The translations under genes and the position numbers were made by a program. DNA of 64,000 nt, taken from positions 459,001-523,000 of the forward strand of contig JAHEJL010000001.1 in assembly GCA_024638885.1 (NCBI GenBank), written 5' to 3'. This DNA is from Coraliomargarita sp. (GTDB lineage: Bacteria > Verrucomicrobiota > Verrucomicrobiia > Opitutales > UBA953). The notes under the pieces are model-generated. The model saw only the letters and a list, made by a program, of their open reading frames with translations. It was not told the origin of the DNA and did not search any database. Position 1 is the stretch's first letter, and every line of letters starts with the position of its first letter. Of the stretch, positions 25,547 to 33,963 are shown one piece after another.

Positions 25547-26578
25547 TTGTCCGCCCCCGCTCCAGTCTCCGCCGAAGCCCGCATCGTCACCGACGTCGCG
25601 GAGTGGAACGCCCTGCTCGCCGGCCCCTTCCGCGACGGCGCCGACGTCTACCATCACCCGGACTTCGTCTCGCTCGAAGCGCGCCGGGTCGGCGCCACCG
25701 CGGGGCTCGTCGTCACCGAGGTCGCCGGACGCACCGTCGGCCTGGCGCTCCTCTTCCGTCCGATCCCGGGTCACCCGGAACTGTGCGACGCGACCAGCGT
25801 CTACGGTTACAACGGCCTGCTGTATTCCGGACCGGCCGCTGAGCCCGCGCCGCAGGAAGCCCTCGAGGCCATCGAACGGGCGCTCTACCTCCGCGGGTGC
25901 GTCGCCGTCTTCAACCGCAGCCACCCGCTCCGTCCGGCGCAGCTGCCGGGCCGCGCGCTGGCCGGCGAGACGCTGTTGCTCGATCTCGCCGCGGGCAAGG
26001 ACGCCTACCTCGCCGGTCTCGCCGACGGACATGCCTACGACCTGCGTCGCATGCGCGCCGATGGCCTGCGGGCCGAAGTCGACGCGGAAGGGAAGCACCT
26101 CGAAGCCTTCCATCGGATGTATCTCGCGACGATGGATCGCCTTGGCGCCGCCGCCGGTTACCGCTTCCCGCTCGAGGTCGTGCGCGACCATTTCCAGCTT
26201 CCTTCCAACGGCGCCCAGCTCTGGCTCGCCTGGGATGGCGACCGCCTGGCCGCCAGCGCGCTCTTCTTCCGCGGCCGCCACTGCGCGCACTACCACCTTT
26301 CGGCCTCCGACCGTCAGGCCACGAAGCATCCGGCGACGAAGCTGATCCTGGATGAGTTCGTCCAGGCCGAGATCGCCCTCGGCCAACGCACGTCCCTCCA
26401 CCTCGGCGGCGGCGTCGGCGGGGCGGTCGACTCGCTCAACCAGTTCAAGCGGGGCTTCGGCGCCAAGCCGGTCCCTTTCCTGCTCACGCGTTGGATCGTC
26501 CGCCCGGCCGACTACGACCTGCTCAGCGAAGGCCACGCCGACGCCGATTACTTCCCGCGCTATCGCAGCCCCCGCTAA
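25547..26578 (+). CDS. FemAB/GNAT-fold acyltransferase
   Basis: This 343-residue protein starts at TTG 25547, 4 bp after the glycosyltransferase stop; the open frame extends upstream only as overlap with that gene. Features are an N-terminal 'VYHHPDFVSLEARRVG', a central 'AYDLRRMRADGLRAEVD', 'LEAFHRMYLATMDRLGA' and C-terminal 'KHPATKLILDEFVQAEIALG' with 'FKRGFGAKPVPF'. This pattern fits the double-GNAT FemAB/BioF2-like acyltransferases that N-acylate amino sugars or peptidoglycan amino groups. Immediately downstream is an acyl carrier protein gene, suggesting that the acyl donor is an acyl-ACP. No signal peptide. Confidence 0.75.
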   Translation: MSAPAPVSAEARIVTDVAEWNALLAGPFRDGADVYHHPDFVSLEARRVGATAGLVVTEVAGRTVGLALLFRPIPGHPELCDATSVYGYNGLLYSGPAAEPAPQEALEAIERALYLRGCVAVFNRSHPLRPAQLPGRALAGETLLLDLAAGKDAYLAGLADGHAYDLRRMRADGLRAEVDAEGKHLEAFHRMYLATMDRLGAAAGYRFPLEVVRDHFQLPSNGAQLWLAWDGDRLAASALFFRGRHCAHYHLSASDRQATKHPATKLILDEFVQAEIALGQRTSLHLGGGVGGAVDSLNQFKRGFGAKPVPFLLTRWIVRPADYDLLSEGHADADYFPRYRSPR

Positions 26579-26582
26579 GGCC

Positions 26583-26879
26583 ATGCTCACCCGCGAACAA
26601 GCCCTCGCCCTCGTGCTCCGTCGCCTCGCCGCGCTCGGGCGCGAACTCCGGAAGCCCGCCCTCGAGCAGGCCGACGCGCAGACGCGCCTGTTCGGCGAAG
26701 CCGCCGCGCTCGACAGCATCGGCCTCGTCACCCTCATCGCCGACCTCGAAGAAGATATCCGCGTCGCGACCGGCAAGACGGTCACCCTCGCGGACGAGAA
26801 AGCCATGAGCCGCCTCACCTCGCCTTTCCGCCGCGTGGATCTGTTGGCGGAGTATGTGGCGGAGGTAACCAACCGCTAG
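26583..26879 (+). CDS. Acyl carrier protein-like protein
   Basis: This 98-residue acidic helical protein has the phosphopantetheine site in ALDSIGLVTLIADLEE, with Ser45. Helix III follows. It starts 4 bp after the acyltransferase gene, so the two are almost certainly in one transcript. It would carry an acyl chain as a thioester for transfer to a sugar. It is slightly longer than FabF-pathway AcpP and has an unusual 'GKTVTLADEKAMSR' segment. The last codon is the TAG that begins the family B repeat (26877-26879), so the repeat supplies the stop. Confidence 0.8.
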   Translation: MLTREQALALVLRRLAALGRELRKPALEQADAQTRLFGEAAALDSIGLVTLIADLEEDIRVATGKTVTLADEKAMSRLTSPFRRVDLLAEYVAEVTNR

Positions 26880-27176
26880 TTGGCACGTTGACCAGCTGGT
26901 AAGTTGGCAGGAGATGCAAAAGGTAGGGACGTGATTGCCATCACGTCCGTTCGCCAAACGACCTTCAAGTAAGGCCATTTTAGCTAAGACCCGGTGACTT
27001 GGCGGTTTCGGATTCGAACGGATGCGATGGCAATCGCATCCCTACCTCCAACCAATCATCCAGCCTCCGCTTTCTCTTTGCCCCCCGGTTGTTTCCTTGT
27101 CCGCCGGTCAACTTGTCAACCGGCCAGCTAGTTAGTCTCCCCCTTGCCCACGTGCCCGCTTGCCAACTTGCCCCCT
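26877..27176. repeat. Family B palindrome enclosing a family D double hairpin
   Basis: Left arm TAGTTGGCACGTTGACCAGC (26877-26913) and right arm CTTGTCCGCCGGTCAACTTG...GGCCAGCTAGTTAG plus a second tail to 27176. Inside is a REP-like pair, GTAG 26923 to CTAC 27045, with hairpins GGACGTGA-TTGCCA-TCACGTCC and GGATGCGAT-GGCA-ATCGCATCC. The whole 303-bp gap is repeat sequence; no gene is seen. Confidence 0.78.
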
Positions 27177-27182
27177 ATAAAA

Positions 27183-27869
27183 ATGTCCACCGCTCTCATC
27201 ACCGGTACTTCGCAAGGAGTCGGCCGTGCCTTGGCCGAACGACTCCTGGCCGAGGGCTGGACCGTGCATGGTTTCGCCCGCGGCGAGCAGACGCTCACGC
27301 ATGACCGCTTCCATAACCACGTCGTCGACGTGACCGACGAAGCCGCCGTACGCGCGGCCGTGGCGGTCGTCGCGGAAGCCGGCCGGATCGATCTCCTGGT
27401 CAATAACGCCGGTGGCGCCGCCCTGAACGCTTTCCTGCTCACGCCCGGTTCCGTCGCGGAGTCGCTCATGCGCGTGAACTACCTCGGCACGTTCCATTGC
27501 CTGCAGGCCGTGGGCAAGGTCATGGTCCGTCAGCGCGGCGGGCTCGTCGTCAACCTCACCACCGTCGCCGTCCCGCTTTCGCTCGAAGGCGAAGCCGCTT
27601 ACGTCGCCAGCAAGGCCGCCGTCGAAGCGCTCACCAAGGTCGCCGCCAAGGAACTGGCCCCGCAGGGCGTACGCGTCGTCGCGCTCGGCCTCGGCCCGGT
27701 CGACACGCGCCTCACCCGCGCCGTGCCCCACGCTTCGCTCGCGAAGATCAACGCAGCCATCGGCCGCCCGCAGGGCACGACCCTCGCGCAGGCCGTCGAT
27801 TTCATCCTGTCCCGTATCCACGACGTCGAATTGAAAAGCGGCGGAGTGGAGTATCTGGGCGAATTTTAA
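27183..27869 (+). CDS. Short-chain dehydrogenase/reductase (FabG-like)
   Basis: This 228-residue classical SDR has TGTSQGVGRALAERL for NAD(P)H binding, 'DLLVNNAGGAALN' and 'VNYLGTFHCLQAV'. The catalytic set is in 'VVNLTTVAVPL' and 'YVASKAAVEALTKVAAKEL' (Tyr-x3-Lys). The usual catalytic Ser of the 'NISS' strand is replaced by Thr-Thr. It probably reduces a 3-oxoacyl thioester in the acyl module of this locus (two carrier proteins, FabH-like synthase, ligase). ATG 27183 is chosen because the upstream frame is repeat sequence. A family A repeat with a larger loop follows. Confidence 0.85.
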   Translation: MSTALITGTSQGVGRALAERLLAEGWTVHGFARGEQTLTHDRFHNHVVDVTDEAAVRAAVAVVAEAGRIDLLVNNAGGAALNAFLLTPGSVAESLMRVNYLGTFHCLQAVGKVMVRQRGGLVVNLTTVAVPLSLEGEAAYVASKAAVEALTKVAAKELAPQGVRVVALGLGPVDTRLTRAVPHASLAKINAAIGRPQGTTLAQAVDFILSRIHDVELKSGGVEYLGEF

Positions 27870-27880
27870 GACAGAGTATC

Positions 27881-28084
27881 GGGTGGCAGGATAACTTTCA
27901 CTCAAAGCGAGACCGGAAACCGGAAAGCTTGCTTCGGGAATAATTTATCGGGCCACAGGTCTCAGGTGCAGGTGCGGACGCCAGGCAGAATTCAGGTCCT
28001 GAACCCAGCTCCCGACGGCCGAGACCCGGGACCTAAAAATAGATACCCCAGCCAATCATCCGGTCTCCGGTTTCCCTTTGAATT
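27881..28084. repeat. Family A palindrome with expanded loop, copy 9
   Basis: Left outer GGGTGGCAGG, inner CTCAAAGCGAGACCGGAAAC (27901 on), right inner CCGGTCTCCGGTTTCCCTTT (28060 on). The loop is about 130 nt and contains a second inverted pair (AGGTCTCAGGTGCAGG / CCGAGACCCGGGACCT). The loop ends with ATAGATACCCCAGCCAATCA, nearly the same as the gene-bearing copy (ATAGGCACCCCAGCTAATTA). Confidence 0.78.
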
Positions 28085-28090
28085 AAGCCG

Positions 28091-28129
28091 CCTCCTTGTC
28101 CCCTGGCCCACGTGCCAGCTTGCCCCCCG
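28091..28129. repeat. Family B tail
   Basis: CTCCTTGTCCCCTGGCCCAC and GTGCCAGCTTGCCCCCC lie just before the ligase start at 28139. Confidence 0.55.
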
Positions 28130-28138
28130 GGTTAACCC

Positions 28139-29461
28139 ATGTCCCTCCTCTCCCGCATCACCTCCTACTCCGCCAAACCTGCCTTGGCCGGAGCGTGGGG
28201 CGTCGTGACATATGGGGAGCTTGCGGGCATGATCGCCGCCGCACGCCAGTCGCTCGCCCAGCTGAAGCTCGACCGCCCGACGGCGTTCGGCCTGGTCGGC
28301 GAACATGGCCCGGCTTCGGCGGCCTGGTTGCTCGCGCTCGCGGAAGCCGGCCACTTCGTCGCCCCGCTTTCCGGTAACGTCGCCGAGCATCCCGCGAAGC
28401 TCGCCCTCATCAACGCGCAGTGGATCGTGGTGGCCGAGGCGAAGGCAGCGAAGCTCCTGCCGCGCGTCGACGAACCGTCGGCGCACCCGCTTTTCGCCCA
28501 GCTTCGCGCGGCCGGCGCGGCCGGCCTGGTCCTCTTCTCGAGCGGTACCAGCGGCACGCCCAAGGCGATGGTCCACGACTTCGGCAAGCTGCTCGCCTCC
28601 TATGACGCGCGTCACGAGAGCGATCTCCCGCTGCTCGCCTTGCTGGGCTTCGACCACATCGGCGGCCTGAACACGCTTTTCAACGCGCTCGCCTCCGGCG
28701 CCTTGCTGGTCGTGCCGCCTTCGCGCGCCCCGGCCGACGTCGCCACGGCGATCGCCCGTCATCGCGTCGCCATCCTCCCGGCTTCGCCGACCTTCCTCAA
28801 TCTCCTGCTCGCGGCGGACGTCCTCGCCGACCTCGCTTCGCTCCGGGTCATCACCTACGGCACCGAGCCGATGCCCGAGAGTTTGCTGCACCGCCTCAAG
28901 GCGGCGCTCCCGCGCGTCCGCTTCATCCAGACCTTCGGCACGAGCGAGACCGGCATCTCCCGGACCGAAAGCCCGGACGCCGGTTCCACCTTCCTGCGTT
29001 TCGAAGACCCGGCCCTCGAGTGGAAGGTCGTCGACGACGAGCTCTGGCTGCGGAGCCGCACCCAGATCGCCGGCTACCTCAACGCCAGCAACGAACGTTT
29101 CACCGCCGACGGCTGGTTCCGCACCGGCGACCGGGTGGAGAAGGGCCCTCATGGCACGCTCCGTATCCTCGGCCGACTCGGCGAGTCCATCAACGTCGGC
29201 GGCGAGAAGCTCATGCCGGCCGAGGTCGAATCGGTCGTCCTCACCGTGCCCGGCGTCACCGACTGCCGCGTGCGCGGCGAGACCCATCCGTTGACGGGCC
29301 AGACCGTGGCCGTCGACGTGGTCAGCTTCACGTCAGACCAGGAAGCGCTCCGCGCCGCCATCCGCATCGCCTGCCGCGAACGCCTCGCCCGCCACAAGAT
29401 CCCGACCCGCGTCACCTTCGTCCCCTCCGTCAGCGGAGAGAGGATGAAGAAAGTAAGGTGA
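28139..29461 (+). CDS. AMP-forming acyl-CoA/acyl-ACP ligase family protein
   Basis: This 440-residue ANL-superfamily enzyme has the P-loop-like motif in LFSSGTSGTPKAM and 'FDHIGGLNTLF'. It also has the A5-like motif 'QTFGTSETGIS', the A8-like 'DGWFRTGDRVEKG', 'GRLGESINVGGEKLMPAEVES' and a C-terminal A10-like Lys in SGERMKKVR. It is shorter than usual at the N-terminus (ordinary ligases about 500-550 residues). It should adenylate a small carboxylic acid and load it onto CoA or one of the neighbouring carrier proteins. It belongs to the acyl module with the SDR upstream and the FabH-like gene at 32.9 kb. Confidence 0.86.
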   Translation: MSLLSRITSYSAKPALAGAWGVVTYGELAGMIAAARQSLAQLKLDRPTAFGLVGEHGPASAAWLLALAEAGHFVAPLSGNVAEHPAKLALINAQWIVVAEAKAAKLLPRVDEPSAHPLFAQLRAAGAAGLVLFSSGTSGTPKAMVHDFGKLLASYDARHESDLPLLALLGFDHIGGLNTLFNALASGALLVVPPSRAPADVATAIARHRVAILPASPTFLNLLLAADVLADLASLRVITYGTEPMPESLLHRLKAALPRVRFIQTFGTSETGISRTESPDAGSTFLRFEDPALEWKVVDDELWLRSRTQIAGYLNASNERFTADGWFRTGDRVEKGPHGTLRILGRLGESINVGGEKLMPAEVESVVLTVPGVTDCRVRGETHPLTGQTVAVDVVSFTSDQEALRAAIRIACRERLARHKIPTRVTFVPSVSGERMKKVR

Positions 29462-29463
29462 GA

Positions 29464-29720
29464 TAAGAGGCCCGGAGGCCCGGAGGCTCAGTTGACCAGA
29501 AAAGGCAGCGTGAGCACCGAAACCCTAGGGTAGGGACGTGATTGCCATCACGTCCGTTCGCAGGCCAACGCAGACATTTCGTGATTCTGCTAAGACCCGG
29601 CGACAAAACAGCCTCGGTCTCGAACGGCGGTGATGGCAATCACCGCCCTACCAAAATCCCCCGCTCCATTTTCGTCAGTGTCGTCTCTGAGCCTCCGGGC
29701 CTCTGATCAACTGAGCCTCT
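29464..29720. repeat. Family C palindrome enclosing family D
   Basis: Arms GAGGCCCGGAGGCCCGGAGG...TTGACCAGA (29464-29500) and TCTGAGCCTCCGGGCCTCTG (29686-29720) surround a GTAG...CTAC double hairpin (29530-29651). The second hairpin reads GGCGGTGAT-GGCA-ATCACCGCC, differing from other copies by paired changes on both stem sides. Confidence 0.8.
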
Positions 29721-29734
29721 AATTCTCAATTTCG

Positions 29735-31114
29735 GTGGATTCCCTCCTTCCTTATCTCCTCGCCGACTATCTCGTCGTCGCCGCGGTCATCGTCCTGATG
29801 TTCCGCCGGATGGCGTTCTGGCATCCGCTGACGGCCTACCTGTTCTTCCACGTCTATAGCTTCACCTATCGCGCGACGAAGCTGACGACGGGGTCCGTGG
29901 CGCCGCTCTATACCGGCATCGCCAACGCCGAAGTCATCACCCCGGACGAAATCAACCGCGCGTTGCTCTGGGCCGACGTCGGTCTGGTCATGTTCGCGCT
30001 GGCGGCTTGGTTCGCACACCTGCGCTTCGACGCCCAAGCTGAGCGGCCGACCGTGCGCCGGGTCCTGAATCCGAATATCGCGAAGACGCTGGGGGTCCTC
30101 TGTCTGCCTGTCGGCCTATATTTCTTCTACGCGCTGAAGAGCGGCTTCCTGGAGCTCGAGGTCGGCGGGGCTTCCACCGGCTACCTCCAATCCATCGCCC
30201 TCTGGCCGATCGGTATCATCGGGCTGCTCGTCTTCACCTTCGGCTTCCGCTGGTATCTGGTCGTCATCGGCGGGTTGTTCCTCGGTGGCGTGGCCTTCCA
30301 AGGTTACCACCGCTTCATGCTCGTCCTGCCGCTGCTCTTCTTCGCGGCATACTATCTGCAGTCCCGTCGCCTCCGCTGGCCGACCTGGCCCATCCTCGTG
30401 GCGGCGATCGTCGTCGGCCTCATCTTCCCTCGTCTGAAGTATATCGGCCAGGCGGTCCAATTCGGCGATACGCAGGAAGCCATCGCGCAGGTCGGGGAGT
30501 CCTTCAATTTCTTCTCCAAGGAGAAGGAAGAGTCGTCCGGCGAAGACTTCCTCGACCAATACGCCGGCGCGCTGTCGCTGGCCGACAGCAACAACCGTCA
30601 TTTCTACGGATCCACTTATCTCGCGATCGTCACCCTGCCGGTCCCGCGCGCGTGGTGGCCGAACAAGCCGGGCCTGGCGGACCACCTGCAGGAGATCTCC
30701 ACCTCCGGCCGTAACTACGCCCAAGAGGGCCGCATCATCACCTATCTGGCGGAGTCCTACCTCAACTTCGGCTACGCGGGGCTCTTCCTCATCCCGGCGT
30801 TGATGGGCTATGTCCTGACCGCCTATTGCCTGCACGCGACGCTCGGGCCGATGCGGCGACTCGGTCGCTACGTCTACCTCGTCGTCTTCATGGCGCTCGT
30901 GCAGACCTTCCGCGACGGCCTGCTTTCCATCTTCGTCTTTACCATCGTGCATAACATGCCGATGCTGTTCGCGCTCGTGCTGCATCTCGTGCCGGGCTTG
31001 GCCGACAAATCCCTCGACCGTCCCGCCGCCGACCCGCTCGCCGGCGAAGAGGAAGAGGAAATTGCCCAAGAAGAGGCCCGGAGGCTCAGAGGCCCGGAGG
31101 GCCAGAACCGCTGA
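29735..31114 (+). CDS. Polytopic membrane protein, Wzy-like oligosaccharide polymerase
   Basis: This 459-residue protein starts at GTG 29735. About ten to eleven membrane segments are visible, for example LLADYLVVAAVIVLMF, LWPIGIIGLLVFTFGFRW and LLFFAAYYL. A large loop includes 'STYLAIVTLPVPRAWWPNKP' and 'EGRIITYLAESYLNFGYAGLF', a pattern common in O-antigen and exopolysaccharide polymerases. It probably polymerises repeat units in the periplasm. The last ~15 residues (EARRLRGPEGQNR) are encoded by a family C repeat arm (31072-31108) that has been read into the frame. The C-terminal tail is also Glu-rich. Confidence 0.78.
   Translation: MDSLLPYLLADYLVVAAVIVLMFRRMAFWHPLTAYLFFHVYSFTYRATKLTTGSVAPLYTGIANAEVITPDEINRALLWADVGLVMFALAAWFAHLRFDAQAERPTVRRVLNPNIAKTLGVLCLPVGLYFFYALKSGFLELEVGGASTGYLQSIALWPIGIIGLLVFTFGFRWYLVVIGGLFLGGVAFQGYHRFMLVLPLLFFAAYYLQSRRLRWPTWPILVAAIVVGLIFPRLKYIGQAVQFGDTQEAIAQVGESFNFFSKEKEESSGEDFLDQYAGALSLADSNNRHFYGSTYLAIVTLPVPRAWWPNKPGLADHLQEISTSGRNYAQEGRIITYLAESYLNFGYAGLFLIPALMGYVLTAYCLHATLGPMRRLGRYVYLVVFMALVQTFRDGLLSIFVFTIVHNMPMLFALVLHLVPGLADKSLDRPAADPLAGEEEEEIAQEEARRLRGPEGQNR
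31072..31108. repeat. Family C left arm inside a coding region
   Basis: GAGGCCCGGAGGCTCAGAGG...GGGCCAGAAC lies within the 3' end of the polymerase-like gene and encodes its C-terminal residues. The matching right arm is at 31469-31502, so the C pair encloses copy 10 of family A. Confidence 0.75.
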
Positions 31115-31126
31115 ATCGTTCAGCCG

Positions 31127-31407
31127 CTCAAGGGGAGACCGGAAACCGGAATATTTGCTTCGGAAATAACTTATCGGGCCCCAGGTCCCGGCCGCCGGAG
31201 CATCAGTCTTTCGGCTGTCAGCCGTTTAGCCTTCGGCAGCCAGCTCCGTGTTCCTGCGGATGTAATAGGTAGGGTCGGGACTACGTCACGACATGGCTGT
31301 ATCTTAGGTAGGGACGGTTCTCCGAACCGTCCGTTCGGCGGGCTCGGAGAGCCCGCCCTACCTCCATACACCCCAGCCAATCATCCGGTCTCCGGTTTCC
31401 CTTTGAG
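31127..31407. repeat. Family A palindrome with nested REP hairpins, copy 10
   Basis: CTCAAGGGGAGACCGGAAAC on the left and CCGGTCTCCGGTTTCCCTTT on the right enclose about 230 nt. The loop contains GTAGGGTCGGGACTACGTCA and a GTAG...CTAC double hairpin (31308-31361: GGGACGGTT/AACCGTCC and GGCGGGCTC/GAGCCCGCC). It also contains GCC(G/T)-rich small stems. It forms most of the 399-bp gap between genes, which has no open frame resembling a protein. Confidence 0.78.
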
Positions 31408-31423
31408 TCAGGCCTCTGCCTCT

Positions 31424-31502
31424 CTTGCCTACTCGTCCACTTGTCAACCGGCCAGCTAGTCGGTCTCTCTGGGCCTCCGAGCCTCTGGTCAACTGAGCCT
31501 CT
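31424..31502. repeat. Family B arm followed by family C right arm
   Basis: CTCGTCCACTTGTCAACCGG CCAGCTAG (family B) then GGGCCTCCGAGCCTCTGGTC AACTGAGCCTCT (family C). The C arm pairs with 31072-31108 around the family A copy. Confidence 0.7.
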
Positions 31503-31513
31503 TATCAGTAAGC

Positions 31514-32677
31514 ATGTCTCCCATCCGCCACCTCGTCTATGAATGCCTTCCCGGTGCTTACGCCGGAGGTGTGCAGAAGATGGTGTTCGAGCTCGCTTCG
31601 GCGCAGCGTCGGGCGGGCGCGGACGTCGAGGTCTGGACGGTCGACGCGGCGCGCGCCGGCAAGACTGAGGTCCACGGGGGCCTCCCGATCCGTTACTTCA
31701 GTCCCGATTACGCGTTGGGTTACGTCCGCTCCCTCGCGCTGACCGATGCCTTGGCGAAACTGCCGCAGGACGTCGTGCTGCACGCGCATAGCACCTTCCA
31801 TCCGCTGAACCACGATGTCGCCGTGGTGGCCCGCCGCCATGGCCTGCGTCATTTCTTCCACCCGCACGGGGCCCTGGATCCGGTTCTCTTCGCCGGCTGG
31901 TCGCTCAAGTCTCTCAAGAAGCGGCTCTACCATCGCTTCATCGGCCGGCCCGACCTGAACGCCGCCACCGGCGTCTTCGCCCTCACGCCGCTGGAAGCCG
32001 AGCAGCTGGCCGAGCTCGGCGTCAGCCGTAACGTCCACGTCCTCCCCAACGGCATCGCGCCGGCGGCGGGGGCTTCGGCCGACGCCGTCCGGGCGTTCCG
32101 TGCCACACACGCCATCGAACCTACCGCCCGCGTGCTGCTCTTCGTCGGCCGTATCATGCCGAAGAAGCGGCTGGAAGATATCATCGTCGCCTTCGCGATG
32201 CTGCGGGTCGACTTCCCGGAACTCGTTTTGGCCATCGCCGGCAACGTCGCCCAAGACACGGCCTATCATGGCCGGCTCCTCGCGCTCGCGACGGACCTCC
32301 GCTGCGGCGACGGCCTGCGTTGGCTCGGCTTCCTAGATGAGTCCGCCAAGCCCGCCGCGTTCGCGACCGCGACCGCGTTCGTCCACGCTTCCGAATCGGA
32401 AGGCATGGCGCTCGCCTTGCTGGAAGCCATGTCGGCCGGACTTCCCTCGGTTGCCACGCGGGGCTGTTACATGCGCGCCGCGGCCGAGGCTGGCGCGTTG
32501 ATCGAATGCGAACAAGGTGCGGCGCCCGTCGCCGATGCCCTGCGCCCGATCCTGGAAGACGCGTCGCTGGCCGCCCGCCTCCGTGAGCGCTCCCGCGCTT
32601 ACGCCGCTTCCGAGCACGACTGGAACCGCATCGCCGCCCGGATGACGGAAGCCTACGGTCTATCTGCCTCCAGGTAG
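31514..32677 (+). CDS. Glycosyltransferase family 4
   Basis: This 387-residue GT-B enzyme has an N-terminal 'CLPGAYAGGVQKMVFELASA' glycine-rich acceptor loop and 'HAHSTFHPLNHDV'. 'HPHGALDPVLF' is common in EPS transferases. The C-terminal donor domain has VLPNGIAPAAG, 'LFVGRIMPKKRLEDII' and the E-x7-E-like stretch ESEGMALALLEAMSAGLPSVA. It should transfer a hexose or deoxyhexose from an NDP donor onto the growing lipid-linked oligosaccharide. The last two bases of its Arg codon and its TAG stop coincide with the foot (GTAG) of a family D repeat, so the repeat supplies the stop codon. Confidence 0.88.
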   Translation: MSPIRHLVYECLPGAYAGGVQKMVFELASAQRRAGADVEVWTVDAARAGKTEVHGGLPIRYFSPDYALGYVRSLALTDALAKLPQDVVLHAHSTFHPLNHDVAVVARRHGLRHFFHPHGALDPVLFAGWSLKSLKKRLYHRFIGRPDLNAATGVFALTPLEAEQLAELGVSRNVHVLPNGIAPAAGASADAVRAFRATHAIEPTARVLLFVGRIMPKKRLEDIIVAFAMLRVDFPELVLAIAGNVAQDTAYHGRLLALATDLRCGDGLRWLGFLDESAKPAAFATATAFVHASESEGMALALLEAMSAGLPSVATRGCYMRAAAEAGALIECEQGAAPVADALRPILEDASLAARLRERSRAYAASEHDWNRIAARMTEAYGLSASR

Positions 32678-32892
32678 GGACGTGATTGCCATCACGTCCG
32701 TTCGCCGAGCAACTTAGCTGCCCGGAAACTTAGCTAAGCCCCGACGACTTCACGGCTGCGGTCTAGAACGGCGGCGATAGCAATCACCGCCCTACCTGAT
32801 GACACCACCGGCAATATTCCGACCTCCGCCCCCTTTGAGCGTATAGACCCCAGCCTCTCCCTATACTCGGTACTCCATACTCTATACTCTAG
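32674..32892. repeat. Family D double hairpin followed by family E right arm
   Basis: GTAG at 32674-32677 includes the upstream gene's TAG stop. Hairpin GGACGTGA-TTGCCA-TCACGTCC follows, then TTAGCTAAGCCCCGACGACT and a second hairpin GGCGGCGATAGCAATCACCGCC, ending CTAC at 32795. Then CCCTTTGAG (a family A remnant) and a family E arm (TATACTCGGTACTCCATACT, 32861-32892) lead to the next start. Confidence 0.78.
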
Positions 32893-32898
32893 ATAGCC

Positions 32899-33963
32899 AT
32901 GCACTCCTCCCTCTCCCACCTCCGCATCGCCGGCCTCGCCGTGACGACGGGTTCGGTCGTGCGCGATTTCCTCGCCGACGGTCTGGCCGCGGGCGTCGAC
33001 CGGGCCGCGCTGGAACGGACCGCGAAGACGATCGGGTTGCGTGAGCGTCGCGTGGCCTCGGCCGGCGTCACCGCCTTGGACCTCTGCGCGGATGCGACGG
33101 AGCGCTTGCTCGCGGAGATGGGCCTCGACGCCTCGTCGATCGATGCGGTCATCTTCGTCACCCAGACCCCTGACCATTCCCAGCCGAACAACGCCTCGCT
33201 GCTGCATGGTCGCCTCGGCCTGAGCAAGTCGGCGCCGGCTTACGACCTCGCGATGGGCTGTTCGGGTTGGGTCTACGGACTGCATCAGGCGGCCTTGCTC
33301 TGCGCGCATGGCGGCGCGGCGCGCGTCCTCCTCTGCGCCGGCGACACGCTCAGCCGTCTGACCAACCCGGGCGATCGCGCGACCGATCCGCTCTTCGGCG
33401 ACGCCGGCTCGGCCACGCTCGTCGAGAAGACCGGACGTTCCGCGCCGATGCATTTCGTCCTCGGCGCCGACGGCGCGGGCGCGGCGGCGATCCAAGTGAA
33501 GCAGGGCGGGGCGCGCCAGCCCGCCGGCCCGCTGGCCGAACGCACGGACGCCGAAGGCAACCGGACGCACGACGCCAACCTCGTCATGAACGGCGCCGAC
33601 GTCTTCAGCTTCACCCTGCGCGAAGTGCCGGGCGCGCTCGAGGCCGTCATGCGGCATGCGGGCTATGCGCCGGCGACCACCGATGCGCTCGTGCTGCACC
33701 AGGCCAACCGCTTCATCCTGTCGACGCTCGCGAAGAAAGCCGGCTTCACCGAAGCCCAGACCCCGATGGCGGTCGTCGAGCGTTACGGCAACCAGAGCTC
33801 GGCCTCGATCCCCTGCGCCTTGATCGACGGCCTCGCCGATCGGCTGGAAGCCGGCCCCCTCAAGGTCGTCGGCTGCGGCTTCGGGGTCGGCCTTTCCTGG
33901 GGCGCTTTCGCCGGCGAGTTCGGTCCGCTGACCGTCGCGCCGATCGCCTCTTTCCCGCGATGA
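32899..33963 (+). CDS. 3-oxoacyl-ACP synthase III-like protein (FabH family)
   Basis: This 354-residue thiolase-fold enzyme has the complete KASIII triad: Cys121 (AMGCSGWVYG), His267 (HQANRFIL) and Asn298 (GNQSSAS). 'FVTQTPDHSQPNNA' and 'PLFGDAGSATLVEK' also match. It would condense an acyl-CoA with malonyl-ACP, or transfer an acyl group. It overlaps the next gene, a carrier protein, by ATGA. Together with that carrier, a NeuD-like transferase, an SDR and an AMP ligase it forms an acyl-sugar modification module separate from fatty acid synthesis. The usual fabD/fabG/fabF neighbours are absent. Confidence 0.9.
   Translation: MHSSLSHLRIAGLAVTTGSVVRDFLADGLAAGVDRAALERTAKTIGLRERRVASAGVTALDLCADATERLLAEMGLDASSIDAVIFVTQTPDHSQPNNASLLHGRLGLSKSAPAYDLAMGCSGWVYGLHQAALLCAHGGAARVLLCAGDTLSRLTNPGDRATDPLFGDAGSATLVEKTGRSAPMHFVLGADGAGAAAIQVKQGGARQPAGPLAERTDAEGNRTHDANLVMNGADVFSFTLREVPGALEAVMRHAGYAPATTDALVLHQANRFILSTLAKKAGFTEAQTPMAVVERYGNQSSASIPCALIDGLADRLEAGPLKVVGCGFGVGLSWGAFAGEFGPLTVAPIASFPR

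Noticed and set aside
26923..27045. Family D hairpins as intrinsic terminators
   Set aside because: None of the hairpins is followed by a T-run, and they occur in pairs with conserved GTAG feet, so REP-like elements are the better explanation. They may still affect RNA 3' ends.
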